64,000 nt of DNA. It comes from Lachnospira sp. UBA4346. Its GTDB lineage: Bacteria; Bacillota; Clostridia; Lachnospirales; Lachnospiraceae. Location: the NCBI GenBank assembly GCA_002394205.1, contig DGTC01000027.1, forward strand, positions 1 through 64,000, read 5' to 3'. The notes below the pieces were generated by a model, which saw only the letters and a list, made by a program, of their open reading frames with translations, ran no database searches and had not been told where the DNA came from. The translations under genes and the position numbers were made by a program. Of this stretch, positions 44,048 through 53,282 are shown in pieces. Numbering within the stretch: position 1 is the stretch's first letter; every line of letters begins with the position of its first letter.

Positions 44048-45060
44048 ATCCGTTGATACCTTTTCAGTCCTTCCTCCATGCCAACCTCAACGATTGAGGC
44101 ATCTTTTTCTATGTATATCTGAAACTGTTTATCAATTGCCTTGCGCATATCGAAACTAAGATATTCCCAATACATTCCCAAAATTTCTTTAATTCCAAAT
44201 ACTGTTTGGGGTTCAATGGTACTCTGTCGGTTCTGCACAATGCGACTCATTTTCGATAACACCCATTGATTCAGGGCATGTCGATGAATCGTCTCAACCC
44301 ACTGCGAACATATTAAATACATTTCATCATGATAGGAAACCCTTGATTCATAATATCGATTATAACCATTCGCATCTCTTTTGTGAATATCTATGTCATC
44401 TTTTTCTGTGATTGGCTTCAATAACGGATAATTCAGTCCAAACATATTTTTACAATAAAATGCATCCTGAAATCCGCTAACCTCAGCCTCTGAAACATCT
44501 CCCTGCAACAGTGCCGTTGTAAAAATTCCTCGTGCCATTTTGCCAATTTTAACTACATACTCCTGTAATTGTTCACTTGAAAGCTGTGCATATGCTTCCC
44601 CGCTTTCCTGCTCCATAATCATTTTCGCTTTGTTAATTGTCTCCGACCCTAATCTGGCTGATTCAATTACAAGCTGTAATGCGGCAATCTGAAGTCCTTC
44701 TTTAAAAATTTTCCTGGCTGTTGAACAGCGGCTTCTTCTTGATGCTAATGTATATGTTGTATCTGATAATGCAACTTCCGGATTATCATCCTCTTTTAAA
44801 ATATAGTAGTAATCGACAAAAACCTTTTTCCCTACCTTATTTAAAAGCATCTCTAAACTTTCGGATGTGTCTTTGGATTCTTCAAAACGCTCCTGTGTCT
44901 TTCCAAACATTTGTTCAAATTGTTCAATTCGCATCAAAACATGTGTCGGACGATTATTTTCAAAAATATAAAGTTCTTCCTGCTGCTTTGCCTTTTCTTT
45001 TACATTTTCAAAATTCTTTAAATCATCTGCACTGATGATTCCTGAAAAATCCATCGGCAT
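44044..45060 (-). CDS. Protein with Phd/YefM-like N-terminus and an unknown helical domain
   Basis: 338 residues. Residues 1-55 (FSGIISADDLKNFENVKEKA, then YIFENNRPTHVLMRIEQFEQM) resemble Phd/YefM antitoxin folds: an N-terminal helix, then a strand and a short helix, the LxxxEQFxxM end being typical. Residues 90-338 are long and mostly helical with no known domain (e.g. ARKIFKEGLQIAALQLVIES, FGLNYPLLKPITEKDDIDIH). No toxin gene is adjacent, so a classical toxin-antitoxin pair is unlikely; the N-terminus may serve DNA or protein binding. It overlaps the YdjM-like gene by 4 bases, suggesting a two-gene unit. Confidence 0.55.
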   Translation of the reverse strand: MPMDFSGIISADDLKNFENVKEKAKQQEELYIFENNRPTHVLMRIEQFEQMFGKTQERFEESKDTSESLEMLLNKVGKKVFVDYYYILKEDDNPEVALSDTTYTLASRRSRCSTARKIFKEGLQIAALQLVIESARLGSETINKAKMIMEQESGEAYAQLSSEQLQEYVVKIGKMARGIFTTALLQGDVSEAEVSGFQDAFYCKNMFGLNYPLLKPITEKDDIDIHKRDANGYNRYYESRVSYHDEMYLICSQWVETIHRHALNQWVLSKMSRIVQNRQSTIEPQTVFGIKEILGMYWEYLSFDMRKAIDKQFQIYIEKDASIVEVGMEEGLKRYQRI

Positions 45061-45079
45061 AATCTACCTCTATTCTGCC

Positions 45080-45844
45080 CTACTCGGCATCATCACTCAT
45101 CAACTTTAATGGCAATGCAAGCAATACCGCACCACCTACAATATTACCAAGTGTTACAAAAACCATACTCTTCGCAACAAGTGCCATATCCAGTCCACCT
45201 AACAGTAAATAAGCCAGTGAAAATGTTCCCATATTTGCAACACAGTGTTCAAAACCTGCTACAACAAATGTCATAATAACACAGAACATAACAATTAGTT
45301 TACCACTTTCTGACTTCATATGTGAGCCTGCAAAAACAGCAATGCATACACAGAAATTACATAAGATTCCACGTAAAAACAGCTGCATTGGCGAAATTGC
45401 AAGTTTTGCTGCAATAAATGTATTTAAATAATCAGTCAAAAGCTGCTTAGATGCACCACTTCCTACTAAAATAGCACTTAAAATAAATGCACCCACAAAA
45501 TTTCCAATAAAACTAACAGCCCAAACCATACATACATCTTTAACAGAACATTTCTTCTGATATGCTCCCATTGCCATTACCATATTATTTCCGGTAAATA
45601 ACTCTCCACCAATAAATACAATTAAAATAATTGCAATTGAAAATAAAAGTGCACCTGTCAACTTCGCAAACTGCGGATATGTAGGATTCAAAACTCCTGC
45701 GGATACGTCTGATAAAATAGTAGCAACTACAATAAAAAAACCTGCCATAATTGCGCGCATAAAATATTTTCCAAAATGCTCTTTACACACACGTGCTTTG
45801 TAGACGGCTGTTTCAGCCATAGATTCGACATCTTTTGTCAACAT
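45080..45844 (-). CDS. Formate/nitrite transporter family protein
   Basis: 254 residues with six membrane segments and the FocA/NirC signatures GNNMVMAMGAYQKK and GNIVGGAVLLALPL, plus AGFEHCVANMGTFSLAY in the middle. It forms a pentameric channel that moves formate or nitrite across the membrane; in this fermentative organism formate is the likely substrate (inference). GAGAGGTC precedes the ATG. No pyruvate formate-lyase gene is visible next to it. Confidence 0.88.
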   Translation of the reverse strand: MLTKDVESMAETAVYKARVCKEHFGKYFMRAIMAGFFIVVATILSDVSAGVLNPTYPQFAKLTGALLFSIAIILIVFIGGELFTGNNMVMAMGAYQKKCSVKDVCMVWAVSFIGNFVGAFILSAILVGSGASKQLLTDYLNTFIAAKLAISPMQLFLRGILCNFCVCIAVFAGSHMKSESGKLIVMFCVIMTFVVAGFEHCVANMGTFSLAYLLLGGLDMALVAKSMVFVTLGNIVGGAVLLALPLKLMSDDAE

Positions 45845-46006
45845 TGTCTTAGACCTCTCTCATACTTTATTATTTTTTCATATTAAGCGTTAATGAGTAT
45901 AACATTTTTCGAACATATTTTCAACCTTATATTAAAGGAGATATAAAAAAGTATTGCCTGAATATAAAATTTATGATAATTTTATTATATTATGCATATA
46001 CAGCAA

Positions 46007-46051
46007 TGCGTTATCATAATGCTATATTAACCTACTGCATTTGATAACACA
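46007..46051 (+). promoter_or_regulatory. Imperfect hairpin in the symporter leader
   Basis: TGCGTTATCATAATGC (46007-46022) and GCATTTGATAACACA (46037-46051) pair imperfectly around a 14-base loop, ending about 25 bases before the start codon. It could be a leader structure, but it lacks the conserved GGAGAG-type bases expected of a glycine riboswitch. Confidence 0.3.
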
Positions 46052-46075
46052 TGCAAATTTACAAGGAGATGAGTT

Positions 46076-47488
46076 ATGTTATCACAATTAAACAAAATCC
46101 TAACAACCATTGATGACCTCGTATGGGGACTGCCTTTGATTATTCTCATTTTGGCAGTCGGTATATTTTTGACTGTTCGTTTGAAGGGACTTCAAATTCG
46201 CAGACTGCCGCAAGCAATCAAAAACACCCTTGCAAGTAATTCCACATCTGAATCCGGGGAAGTATCCGGCTTTGCCGCTTTATGCACAGCACTGTCCGCA
46301 ACGATTGGAACCGGTAATATTGTAGGTGTTGCAACTGCCATCGTATCCGGTGGTCCCGGTGCTTTATTCTGGATGTGGATTGCCGCCCTTGTTGGTACTG
46401 CCACAAAATATGCTGAGTGTCTGCTCGCCGTAAAATACCGTACTACAAATAAAGACGGGCACATTACCGGCGGTCCTTTTGCTTACATAGAACACGGTAT
46501 GGGGAAGAATTTCAAATGGCTCGCAAAAATTTTTGCTTTTTTCGGCGTAGGTGTCGGACTGCTTGGAATCGGTACATTTACACAGATAAATGGTATTACC
46601 GGTGCCGTTAATAATTTCTTCGACAAAAATAACGAATGGACAATTGCGTTATTTGGTAAATCTTACTCTTGGACAGTTATTATTGCCGGTATCATTCTTA
46701 CTGTTTGTGTCGCTCTTGTTATTTTAGGCGGACTAAAACGTATCTCAGCTGTTGCCGAAGTTGTTGTTCCATTTATGGCTGTGACATATGTACTTGCCGC
46801 ATTACTGATTCTTGTATGTAACTTCCGTGCAATTCCAGCTGCTTTTGTTGAAATTGTCCAGAGTGCCTTTGGTCTTCGTGCCGCTACCGGCGGTGCTGTA
46901 GGTGCTATGATTGTCGCTATGCAGAAAGGTATCGCACGTGGCATCTTCTCTAATGAAGCCGGTCTTGGTAGTGCACCTATTGCCGCTGCTGCTGCAAAAG
47001 CAGAATATCCGGCAGAACAGGGACTCGTGTCTATGCTCGGTACATTTATTGATACCATCATCATCTGTACCATGACTGGTCTTGCTATTGTTATTACAGG
47101 TGCATGGGACATGGGCTTAGAAGGTGTCGCTGTTACGACAAAAGCATTTGAACTTGGACTTCCTGTTCCAGCTGTTGTTTCATCCTTTATTCTTATGTTA
47201 TGTCTTGTATTTTTTGCATTCACAACCATTTTAGGCTGGGATTATTACAGTGAAAAATGTTTAGAATACTTAGTAAATGATAATCAGAAAATTGTAAAGG
47301 CATATCGTGTTCTCTATATTTTCTGCGTGTTTATTGGTCCTTTTATGACTGTATCTGCCGTCTGGACGATTGCTGATATTTTCAATGGTCTTATGGCTTT
47401 ACCAAACTTAATCGCTTTGGTTGCATTAAGCGGTGTTGTCGTATCTGAATCAAAACTTTATTTCGACGCATTAAAAAAGAATAAATAA
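46076..47488 (+). CDS. Sodium:alanine/glycine symporter (AGCS family)
   Basis: 470 residues, ten or more membrane segments. GTGNIVGVATAIVSGGPGALFWMW is the AGCS signature (read in part), and ANEAGLGSAPIAAAAAKAEY and GWDYYSEKCLEYL follow, all typical of the AlsT/YaaJ/AgcS transporters. It takes up alanine or glycine with Na+. The ATG follows AAGGAGATGA. Transcribed apart from the surrounding minus-strand genes, with a terminator at 47526-47575. Confidence 0.93.
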   Translation: MLSQLNKILTTIDDLVWGLPLIILILAVGIFLTVRLKGLQIRRLPQAIKNTLASNSTSESGEVSGFAALCTALSATIGTGNIVGVATAIVSGGPGALFWMWIAALVGTATKYAECLLAVKYRTTNKDGHITGGPFAYIEHGMGKNFKWLAKIFAFFGVGVGLLGIGTFTQINGITGAVNNFFDKNNEWTIALFGKSYSWTVIIAGIILTVCVALVILGGLKRISAVAEVVVPFMAVTYVLAALLILVCNFRAIPAAFVEIVQSAFGLRAATGGAVGAMIVAMQKGIARGIFSNEAGLGSAPIAAAAAKAEYPAEQGLVSMLGTFIDTIIICTMTGLAIVITGAWDMGLEGVAVTTKAFELGLPVPAVVSSFILMLCLVFFAFTTILGWDYYSEKCLEYLVNDNQKIVKAYRVLYIFCVFIGPFMTVSAVWTIADIFNGLMALPNLIALVALSGVVVSESKLYFDALKKNK

Positions 47489-47525
47489 TACATAGTAAAT
47501 AATCCAATAAAAATAACACATACAC

Positions 47526-47575
47526 GAAAACGGTACATATTCGATTGATTTTTCTCTCGAATATGTACCGTTTTC
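47526..47575 (+). terminator. Rho-independent terminator after the symporter gene
   Basis: 19-base perfect arms GAAAACGGTACATATTCGA (47526-47544) and its complement (47557-47575). It may also terminate the convergent cstA gene. Confidence 0.92.
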
Positions 47576-47650
47576 TATCTAACGACTTATATAATTCACG
47601 ATATTCTATAAATCTTTATTTTATATTTGTTGTGTTCTTTTCGCTTTGTA

Positions 47651-49081
47651 CTATTTCTTTTCCTTTAATGCCGGAATCAGCGTCTTAACTAAGAATACAC
47701 AGAAGCAAACAAGTGCAAATATAATACCAATTGGATATGCAATCTTTGTTGAAAGTCTAAAGCCTTCATCTGCATAAAGGATATATGTACAACTTACTGC
47801 TGACATAAATGTTGCCGGAAGTGCAGCCATAAGTGATGAAATTGGTTTTGCAACTTTCGCATATTTTGCAAGATATACAGCTCCTGCCCATAATACAAAC
47901 ATTGCTAATGTCTGATTAGACCATGAGAAATATCTCCAAACAACCTGATAATCAATCAATGAAATCAAATATCCAATACCTAACAATGGAATAGAAAGGA
48001 TTAATCTGTTCTTAATAATTTTCTGATCAATTCCAAACCAGTCAGAAATTGTAAGTCTCGCACTACGGAATGCTGTATCGCCTGATGTAATTGGACATGC
48101 AATAACACCAACCATTGCAAGCACACCACCAACAGGACCAAGCAATGCCATTGACATATCATATACTGTTGATGAAGTACCACCGCCGGCTGCAAGTAAT
48201 CCGCCAGTTCCTTCATAGAACGCTACACCTGCTGCTGCCCAAATCAATGCAATAATACCTTCTGAAACCATCGCACCATAAAATACTTTACGCCCCTTTG
48301 TTTCATTATCCAGACAACGGGCAATCATCGGAGACTGTGTTGCATGGAAACCTGAAATTGCACCACAAGCAACTGTTACAAACATTAACGGCCAAATTGG
48401 CTTTCCATTTGGATGAAGATTCTTCAATGTCATTTCCATCATAGGTCTTGTACCATTATTTAAAATCGTAGCACCACCAATTCCAAGTGCCATAATAATT
48501 AAGCAAATACCAAATATCGGATATAACTTACCGATGATTTTATCAATTGGAAGCAATGTTGCAAGGAAGTAATATAACAATACGACAATTGTCCAAAATG
48601 TAATATTCATCCAGCTCGGTGTCAACTTAGCTAAAAGACCGGCAGGTCCAACCATAAATACAACACCAACCATAACCAGAAGAATAACAGAAAATACTCT
48701 CATTACATTCTTCATAATCGGTCCAAGGTAAATACCAACAACCTCTGAAATACTTGCACCATCATTTCTAAGTGATAACATACCACTAAGGAAATCATGC
48801 ACACCACCTGCAAAGATTGTACCAAAAACAATCCAAAGGTATACACTAGGTCCCCATATTGCACCGGATAAAGCACCAAAGATAGGTCCTAAACCTGCAA
48901 TATTAAGCAGCTGAACCAAAAATGCCTTCCACAATGGCATCGGCATATAATCGACTCCATCCGGATGTGCAACCGCCGGAGTAACGCTATCTGCCTCTGG
49001 GCCAAACACTTTTTCAACAACTGTGCCGTATACAAAATATCCGACAATCAATACGGCGAGTGAAACAAAGAAACTAATCAT
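47651..49081 (-). CDS. cstA: CstA-family transporter (pyruvate or peptide)
   Basis: 476 residues with a dozen or more membrane segments. The family's signatures include QLLNIAGLGPIFGALSGAIW (read in part), GGVHDFLSGMLSLRNDGASI and SGDTAFRSARLTISDW. E. coli CstA and BtsT move peptides and pyruvate. Next to it lies a LytS/LytTR two-component system, the same partnership as BtsSR-BtsT, so pyruvate is the better guess. ATG at 49079-49081, 9 bases after AAAGGGG; a TTG three codons upstream overlaps the ribosome site and is unlikely. Confidence 0.88.
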   Translation of the reverse strand: MISFFVSLAVLIVGYFVYGTVVEKVFGPEADSVTPAVAHPDGVDYMPMPLWKAFLVQLLNIAGLGPIFGALSGAIWGPSVYLWIVFGTIFAGGVHDFLSGMLSLRNDGASISEVVGIYLGPIMKNVMRVFSVILLVMVGVVFMVGPAGLLAKLTPSWMNITFWTIVVLLYYFLATLLPIDKIIGKLYPIFGICLIIMALGIGGATILNNGTRPMMEMTLKNLHPNGKPIWPLMFVTVACGAISGFHATQSPMIARCLDNETKGRKVFYGAMVSEGIIALIWAAAGVAFYEGTGGLLAAGGGTSSTVYDMSMALLGPVGGVLAMVGVIACPITSGDTAFRSARLTISDWFGIDQKIIKNRLILSIPLLGIGYLISLIDYQVVWRYFSWSNQTLAMFVLWAGAVYLAKYAKVAKPISSLMAALPATFMSAVSCTYILYADEGFRLSTKIAYPIGIIFALVCFCVFLVKTLIPALKEKK

Positions 49082-49241
49082 AAGTAACAACCCCTTTCTC
49101 TTTTAACTTTGTTTACATTTGATAAGAATTTTATAAATATTTCTCATCCGTTGTGTATATTTTACAAAGAATTTACAAAAATAAATACACTTTTTGCGTA
49201 AAAGGTTGTTTTTCATGTGTAAAATGTAAAAATTAACGATT

Positions 49242-50006
49242 CTATTCAAACATTTCTTTTAATTCTTTTACCTGTCCCCTGCCAACAGTTAAGACAACCT
49301 CCTCATATCCTTTCATTTTTACACACGTCGTATTGTTAAACCATGGATATATTTCCAAAATATATTTTAACTGGATCAAATAACTTTTTTGAATTCTAAA
49401 AAAAGAATATTCTTTTAATTTTTCTTCCAACATATTCATTGTATAATTGCAACTGTAACTTCCATGCAGCGTATGAATGATGCAGCTTCTATTTTCAATT
49501 TCAGCATATACAATATCACGTATATCCAGTAAAATCGTCTTTTTTTGTGTATTAATTGCCAGTTTCTTTTCTCTTCCACTCCCGAACTCATGCCCCAAAC
49601 TGTGTTTGGTTTTTTCTGATAATTTTTTCACAATATCTTTTTGCTGTGCTAACTCATTCTGTACCCGAATAATCAATTTTTCAATTTTATGTTCTTCGTA
49701 AGGCTTTAAGATGTAACCGTATGCTTCTAAATCATAAGCCTCAGCTGCATGATCATTATATGCCGTTGCAAAAACGATTCTGACATTATTGTCCATTTTT
49801 CGCAGCATTTTTGCCATTACAATTCCAGACATATCCAATAACTGAATATCTACAAATGCCAAATCCATCGGCTCATCCACTAAGTACTCCAATGCTTTTT
49901 CACCACTTGCAAATGCGCATATTTCAGCATCCTCACAATATTCTTTCACAATAGCTGTCAGCTCATCTCTAGCCGGCTTTTCATCATCAATGATTGTAAT
50001 TCTCAT
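49242..50006 (-). CDS. LytTR-type response regulator
   Basis: 254 residues. Receiver domain MRITIIDDEKPARDELTAIV with the phosphoacceptor Asp in LAFVDIQLLDMSG and the K in GYILKPYEEH; a linker; and a LytTR DNA-binding domain (KLAINTQKKTILLDIRDIVY to YSFFRIQKSYLI). LytTR regulators bind direct repeats in promoter DNA. It follows the histidine kinase gene by 2 bases, so the two are coupled. The cstA gene 151 bases downstream is the obvious target. Confidence 0.92.
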   Translation of the reverse strand: MRITIIDDEKPARDELTAIVKEYCEDAEICAFASGEKALEYLVDEPMDLAFVDIQLLDMSGIVMAKMLRKMDNNVRIVFATAYNDHAAEAYDLEAYGYILKPYEEHKIEKLIIRVQNELAQQKDIVKKLSEKTKHSLGHEFGSGREKKLAINTQKKTILLDIRDIVYAEIENRSCIIHTLHGSYSCNYTMNMLEEKLKEYSFFRIQKSYLIQLKYILEIYPWFNNTTCVKMKGYEEVVLTVGRGQVKELKEMFE

Positions 50007-50008
50007 CT

Positions 50009-51730
50009 TTAACGTTCCTCTTTCTTGGGTATTATTATCTTTATTGTCGTTCCTTTGGATGATGTTTTAATCTTTAAACCATAAGCGGAACCATACATAT
50101 TAACCAAACGCTTCTGTACATTGGCAAGTCCGACTTTATCCGAATCAAGATTCCCTGCATATAACGCCTGTACCAGTTCCTTTGGTATTCCTTCTCCACT
50201 ATCCTGAATCGTTATTGTCAATTGTTTAACACTGTTTTTAACAAAAATCCCTACCGTTCCTTTCTCACGTTTCATTGCCCCATGCTTAATTGCATTTTCT
50301 ACAATCGGCTGCACAATCAAACTAGGTACCATGCAGTCAATGTCTTCCGGTACATTATAATCAACCTTTAACCGTTCCTCGAAACGTGCTTCCTCAATTG
50401 CCAAATATGACTGCACATGTTCCATTTCCTCTGAAAACGGAATCATATACTGTCCGCCGCCTTCTAGTGTTCTCCGAAAATAAATGCTCAAAGAAACAAG
50501 CAGCTGTCTTGCCCGCTCCGGCTTTGTTCTGCAAAAAGACGAAATGGTATTTAATGCATTAAACAAAAAATGGGGATTAATCTGCGACTGCAACGCTTGA
50601 AATTCTGCCTTTTGCAACATTCGTCGCTGTTCTTCAAAATCATTAAGCGCAAGCTGCGTTGCAAAAATCTTTGCAATTCCATCTATAAAATCAATATGTC
50701 TGACATTAGACACCTGATACTTATCTGTAAAAATCCCAATACATCCCCACAAATGATCTGCAACTTCTAATGGAGCTACCGCAATATCATACTGCTCGAT
50801 AATACTTGAAAAGATCTTCTGTGAATCATCACGTTCTTTTAGATATTCATAATATTGAACCGTATCCTCTTTCGCTGTACGCAAAATAAATTCAGAACAA
50901 TTCTTCTGTGCTGAAATCTCTATCATATTATGTTTTTTATCCATATAACAGACATATCTTAATCGTTCATCGTCTGCAAAAAATACGCCTCCATATTCCG
51001 ATGCATGAAATAATGTCTGACATATTTTTTTAATATTCGCATCACTTTTCAAGCCTTCCCTCAAATACGGAAGGCACTGATCTGTAATGTCAAAAACCGT
51101 TCGAATATTCGCGGCAGACTCGGTATCATTATGCCGTAACTCTGCCTGAAATGATGTAAGAAAAATCATCAGTCCAAATGAATTACATACAATCATCGGA
51201 AATGCAATCACTGTAACAGTTTCCTGTGCCGCCTCGTAAGGCTTTGCAACAAGTAAAATAATTATCATTTGTAATAATTCTGCAAGAAATCCAACCAAAA
51301 AAATCTCTATTTTTTCCCAACGTTTTTGTTTCAAAAATCGATACCCAAACGCACCAATAAAGCCTTCTAAAATGGAGGAAACAGCACATGCAAGCGACGT
51401 TAACCCTGATGGATCAACAAAATAGCGGTGAATTCCTGCAATGAAGCCTGCTCCTATTCCAACAAAAGGACCACCTATCATTCCACCTGAAATAATGCAA
51501 ATTACCCTTGTATTGACATTCGCCCCATATACACCAATCCCCATATATGTAGAGCAAATTCCCATTCCGCCAAAAATAAGCGTCATTACAATCCGATTGA
51601 TATAATAATTTCTTCCATAGTCCCTGCCAAGCATCAAATCTTTTGCCGGCTGGAATCGAATCAGCATATTTCCAACAACTACCAAAAATGATATATTAAA
51701 CACAAAATTTTTAAAAATTTCAAAAATCAC
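50009..51730 (-). CDS. LytS-type sensor histidine kinase (5TMR-GAF-HATPase)
   Basis: 573 residues. A 5TMR_LYT membrane domain with YGANVNTRVICIISGG and IGAGFIAGIHRYFVDPSGL, about 160 residues, then a GAF-like domain (230-345), the phosphoacceptor region LQSQINPHFLFNALNTISSF (the H in NPHFLFN is the phosphorylation site) and a HATPase with IVQPIVENAIKHG and DSGEGIP. It matches the LytS/BtsS kinase family, whose best-known ligand is pyruvate. Start is a GTG at 51728-51730. Confidence 0.92.
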   Translation of the reverse strand: MIFEIFKNFVFNISFLVVVGNMLIRFQPAKDLMLGRDYGRNYYINRIVMTLIFGGMGICSTYMGIGVYGANVNTRVICIISGGMIGGPFVGIGAGFIAGIHRYFVDPSGLTSLACAVSSILEGFIGAFGYRFLKQKRWEKIEIFLVGFLAELLQMIIILLVAKPYEAAQETVTVIAFPMIVCNSFGLMIFLTSFQAELRHNDTESAANIRTVFDITDQCLPYLREGLKSDANIKKICQTLFHASEYGGVFFADDERLRYVCYMDKKHNMIEISAQKNCSEFILRTAKEDTVQYYEYLKERDDSQKIFSSIIEQYDIAVAPLEVADHLWGCIGIFTDKYQVSNVRHIDFIDGIAKIFATQLALNDFEEQRRMLQKAEFQALQSQINPHFLFNALNTISSFCRTKPERARQLLVSLSIYFRRTLEGGGQYMIPFSEEMEHVQSYLAIEEARFEERLKVDYNVPEDIDCMVPSLIVQPIVENAIKHGAMKREKGTVGIFVKNSVKQLTITIQDSGEGIPKELVQALYAGNLDSDKVGLANVQKRLVNMYGSAYGLKIKTSSKGTTIKIIIPKKEER

Positions 51731-51843
51731 GTACTCTTATCCCTTTTCATACACATTTTAAATTATTTTACATCATTTTCTCTATCATTTCAAATTCATT
51801 TCCCTTTTATCATTAACTGTTTCTTTTTCACGCAATCTATCTT

Positions 51844-52689
51844 TTATCCTAAAATCCGCACAACCTTTCCTGATTCAATCCGATATGAATTTCCATCAAC
51901 CTCTATCCACACATCAATTGCTGTAGGATTTTCAATACAAGATGCATCTGCAGAATATATCAATTGCTTATATGCCTCTACATAACGATATATTTCCATA
52001 TTTGTCGCATACCAAATATCTGTATGATTTGCCATTTTTTCTAAAAAATCATCCATCCTTTCCCAATCATCAAATGCATCCATCTCATATGTATGCCCCC
52101 ATACATAAAATACCTGTGCTGCACGCTCATTTGACAAAAATGCTTCTGCCAAATCAAATAATTTTTCATCTGTATGATGACACGTCGGATGCCATTTCAG
52201 AAAATTATCCGGCAATGAAAATGCATATGTCGGTTTTGTCGTTCTTGCATACACAACACCACACGATTGTAAAATATCTGCAACACCGTCAGAAAATGTT
52301 CCCATCGGATATGCCATCCCCCGTATCGGCCGCTTGAAAATTCTTTCTAACTGTGCTTTATTTTCAATCACTTCATAAGCAACTGCCGGTGCCGGCAATG
52401 TCACTAAATCCGGATGCGTATGCGAATGTAACGCTACTTCGCAGCCATCATATATACTCATCAAATCTTCTTCCCGGAATTTATAATGTGCACACGATAC
52501 TCCCGGTTGGTTGAGCCAGTCTCTATCCCCTAATAAGCCTGTATTAATGTTAAATGTACCTTTTAATTGATATTTTTTTAACATTTCTATAAATTTCTGA
52601 TCCTGTTCCACGCCATCATCAAAACTTAGCGTAAATGCTTTTCTTCTTCCTTGTGGAAACAGCATATAATCTCTTCGCAACCGTAACAT
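51844..52689 (-). CDS. Polysaccharide deacetylase family protein
   Basis: 281 residues. The NodB core has FTLSFDDGVEQDQKFIEML (catalytic Asp pair in FDDG), a KGTFNINTG strand and the HSHTHPDLVTLP zinc-binding motif, plus GMAYPMGTFSDGVADILQS. No signal peptide is seen, so it is probably cytoplasmic; members act on chitin, peptidoglycan or other N-acetyl sugars, and some on sugar alcohol or nucleotide-sugar substrates. It sits between lytS and rhaM; a link to the rhamnose genes is not shown. The ATG at 52687-52689 follows AAGGAGG at 9 bases. Confidence 0.85.
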   Translation of the reverse strand: MLRLRRDYMLFPQGRRKAFTLSFDDGVEQDQKFIEMLKKYQLKGTFNINTGLLGDRDWLNQPGVSCAHYKFREEDLMSIYDGCEVALHSHTHPDLVTLPAPAVAYEVIENKAQLERIFKRPIRGMAYPMGTFSDGVADILQSCGVVYARTTKPTYAFSLPDNFLKWHPTCHHTDEKLFDLAEAFLSNERAAQVFYVWGHTYEMDAFDDWERMDDFLEKMANHTDIWYATNMEIYRYVEAYKQLIYSADASCIENPTAIDVWIEVDGNSYRIESGKVVRILG

Positions 52690-52798
52690 AATCAATTTCC
52701 TCCTTATATTTTTTTCTTATATCTTTTCTTATAGAACTGTTTTTCATTTTTTATAAAGATTCAGACATCAAAAACGGAAGTTCTCTATAATATAAAAG

Positions 52799-52830
52799 AG
52801 TTGCACAGTTCCTTATCAGAATGTGCAACT
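52799..52830 (-). terminator. Terminator after rhaM
   Basis: AGTTGCACA (52799-52807) and TGTGCAACT (52822-52830) form a 9-base stem in the gap after rhaM, with a T-rich run after it on the minus strand. Confidence 0.8.
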
Positions 52831-52868
52831 TTTATTTCTTAATGAAAAATCCCCTTATTCAGATTATT

Positions 52869-53183
52869 TTAATCCAAATGGAATACCGGCTTCAAATCCC
52901 CACACACCGGACTATTATCTTCATGAACATCCATTAATGGAGCCATATAATCCCACCATTTACGGTTAATTGGTGTATCTGCTGACTTTGCCCATAATTT
53001 CTCACTCTCAATTTCAATATAACCATAAAGAATATGGGTATCCGAATCTAAGAAAATGGAATAATTTCTTCCTCCATACTCATGAATCATCGCCTGCATT
53101 TCCGGCCATAATTCACGATGTCTTTTCTCATATTCAGCCTCACATCCTTCATGCAAAAACATCTTAAATGACTTCCGAATCAT
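52869..53183 (-). CDS. rhaM: L-rhamnose mutarotase
   Basis: 104 residues, the normal RhaM length. FKMFLHEGCEAEYEKRHREL with the catalytic His, WPEMQAMIHEYGGRNYSIFL (read in part) and ESEKLWAKSADTPINRKWWDYM match the YiiL/RhaM family. It speeds the alpha-beta interconversion of L-rhamnose, so the isomerase gets its preferred anomer. It follows the GH105 gene by about 100 bases, and a terminator comes after it. Confidence 0.93.
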   Translation of the reverse strand: MIRKSFKMFLHEGCEAEYEKRHRELWPEMQAMIHEYGGRNYSIFLDSDTHILYGYIEIESEKLWAKSADTPINRKWWDYMAPLMDVHEDNSPVCGDLKPVFHLD

Positions 53184-53282
53184 TCTGCTTACACATCATT
53201 CCATTCCTTTATTGTAAATTTGGGAATTGGAATCATTCTCCTTTCTCATTCCTTGTCTACATTTTAAATATAAACCATCATT

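Noticed and set aside
44044..45060. Toxin-antitoxin system
   Set aside because: The N-terminus resembles Phd, but there is no adjacent toxin-sized gene, and the protein is far too long for an antitoxin.
46663..47229. 188-residue minus-strand open frame
   Set aside because: Antisense to the symporter gene; no ribosome site or domain.
49091..49241. LytTR-binding direct repeats before cstA
   Set aside because: Two TTTACAAA copies 11 bases apart are visible, but spacing and sequence do not match a LytTR site, and AT-rich DNA makes chance likely.
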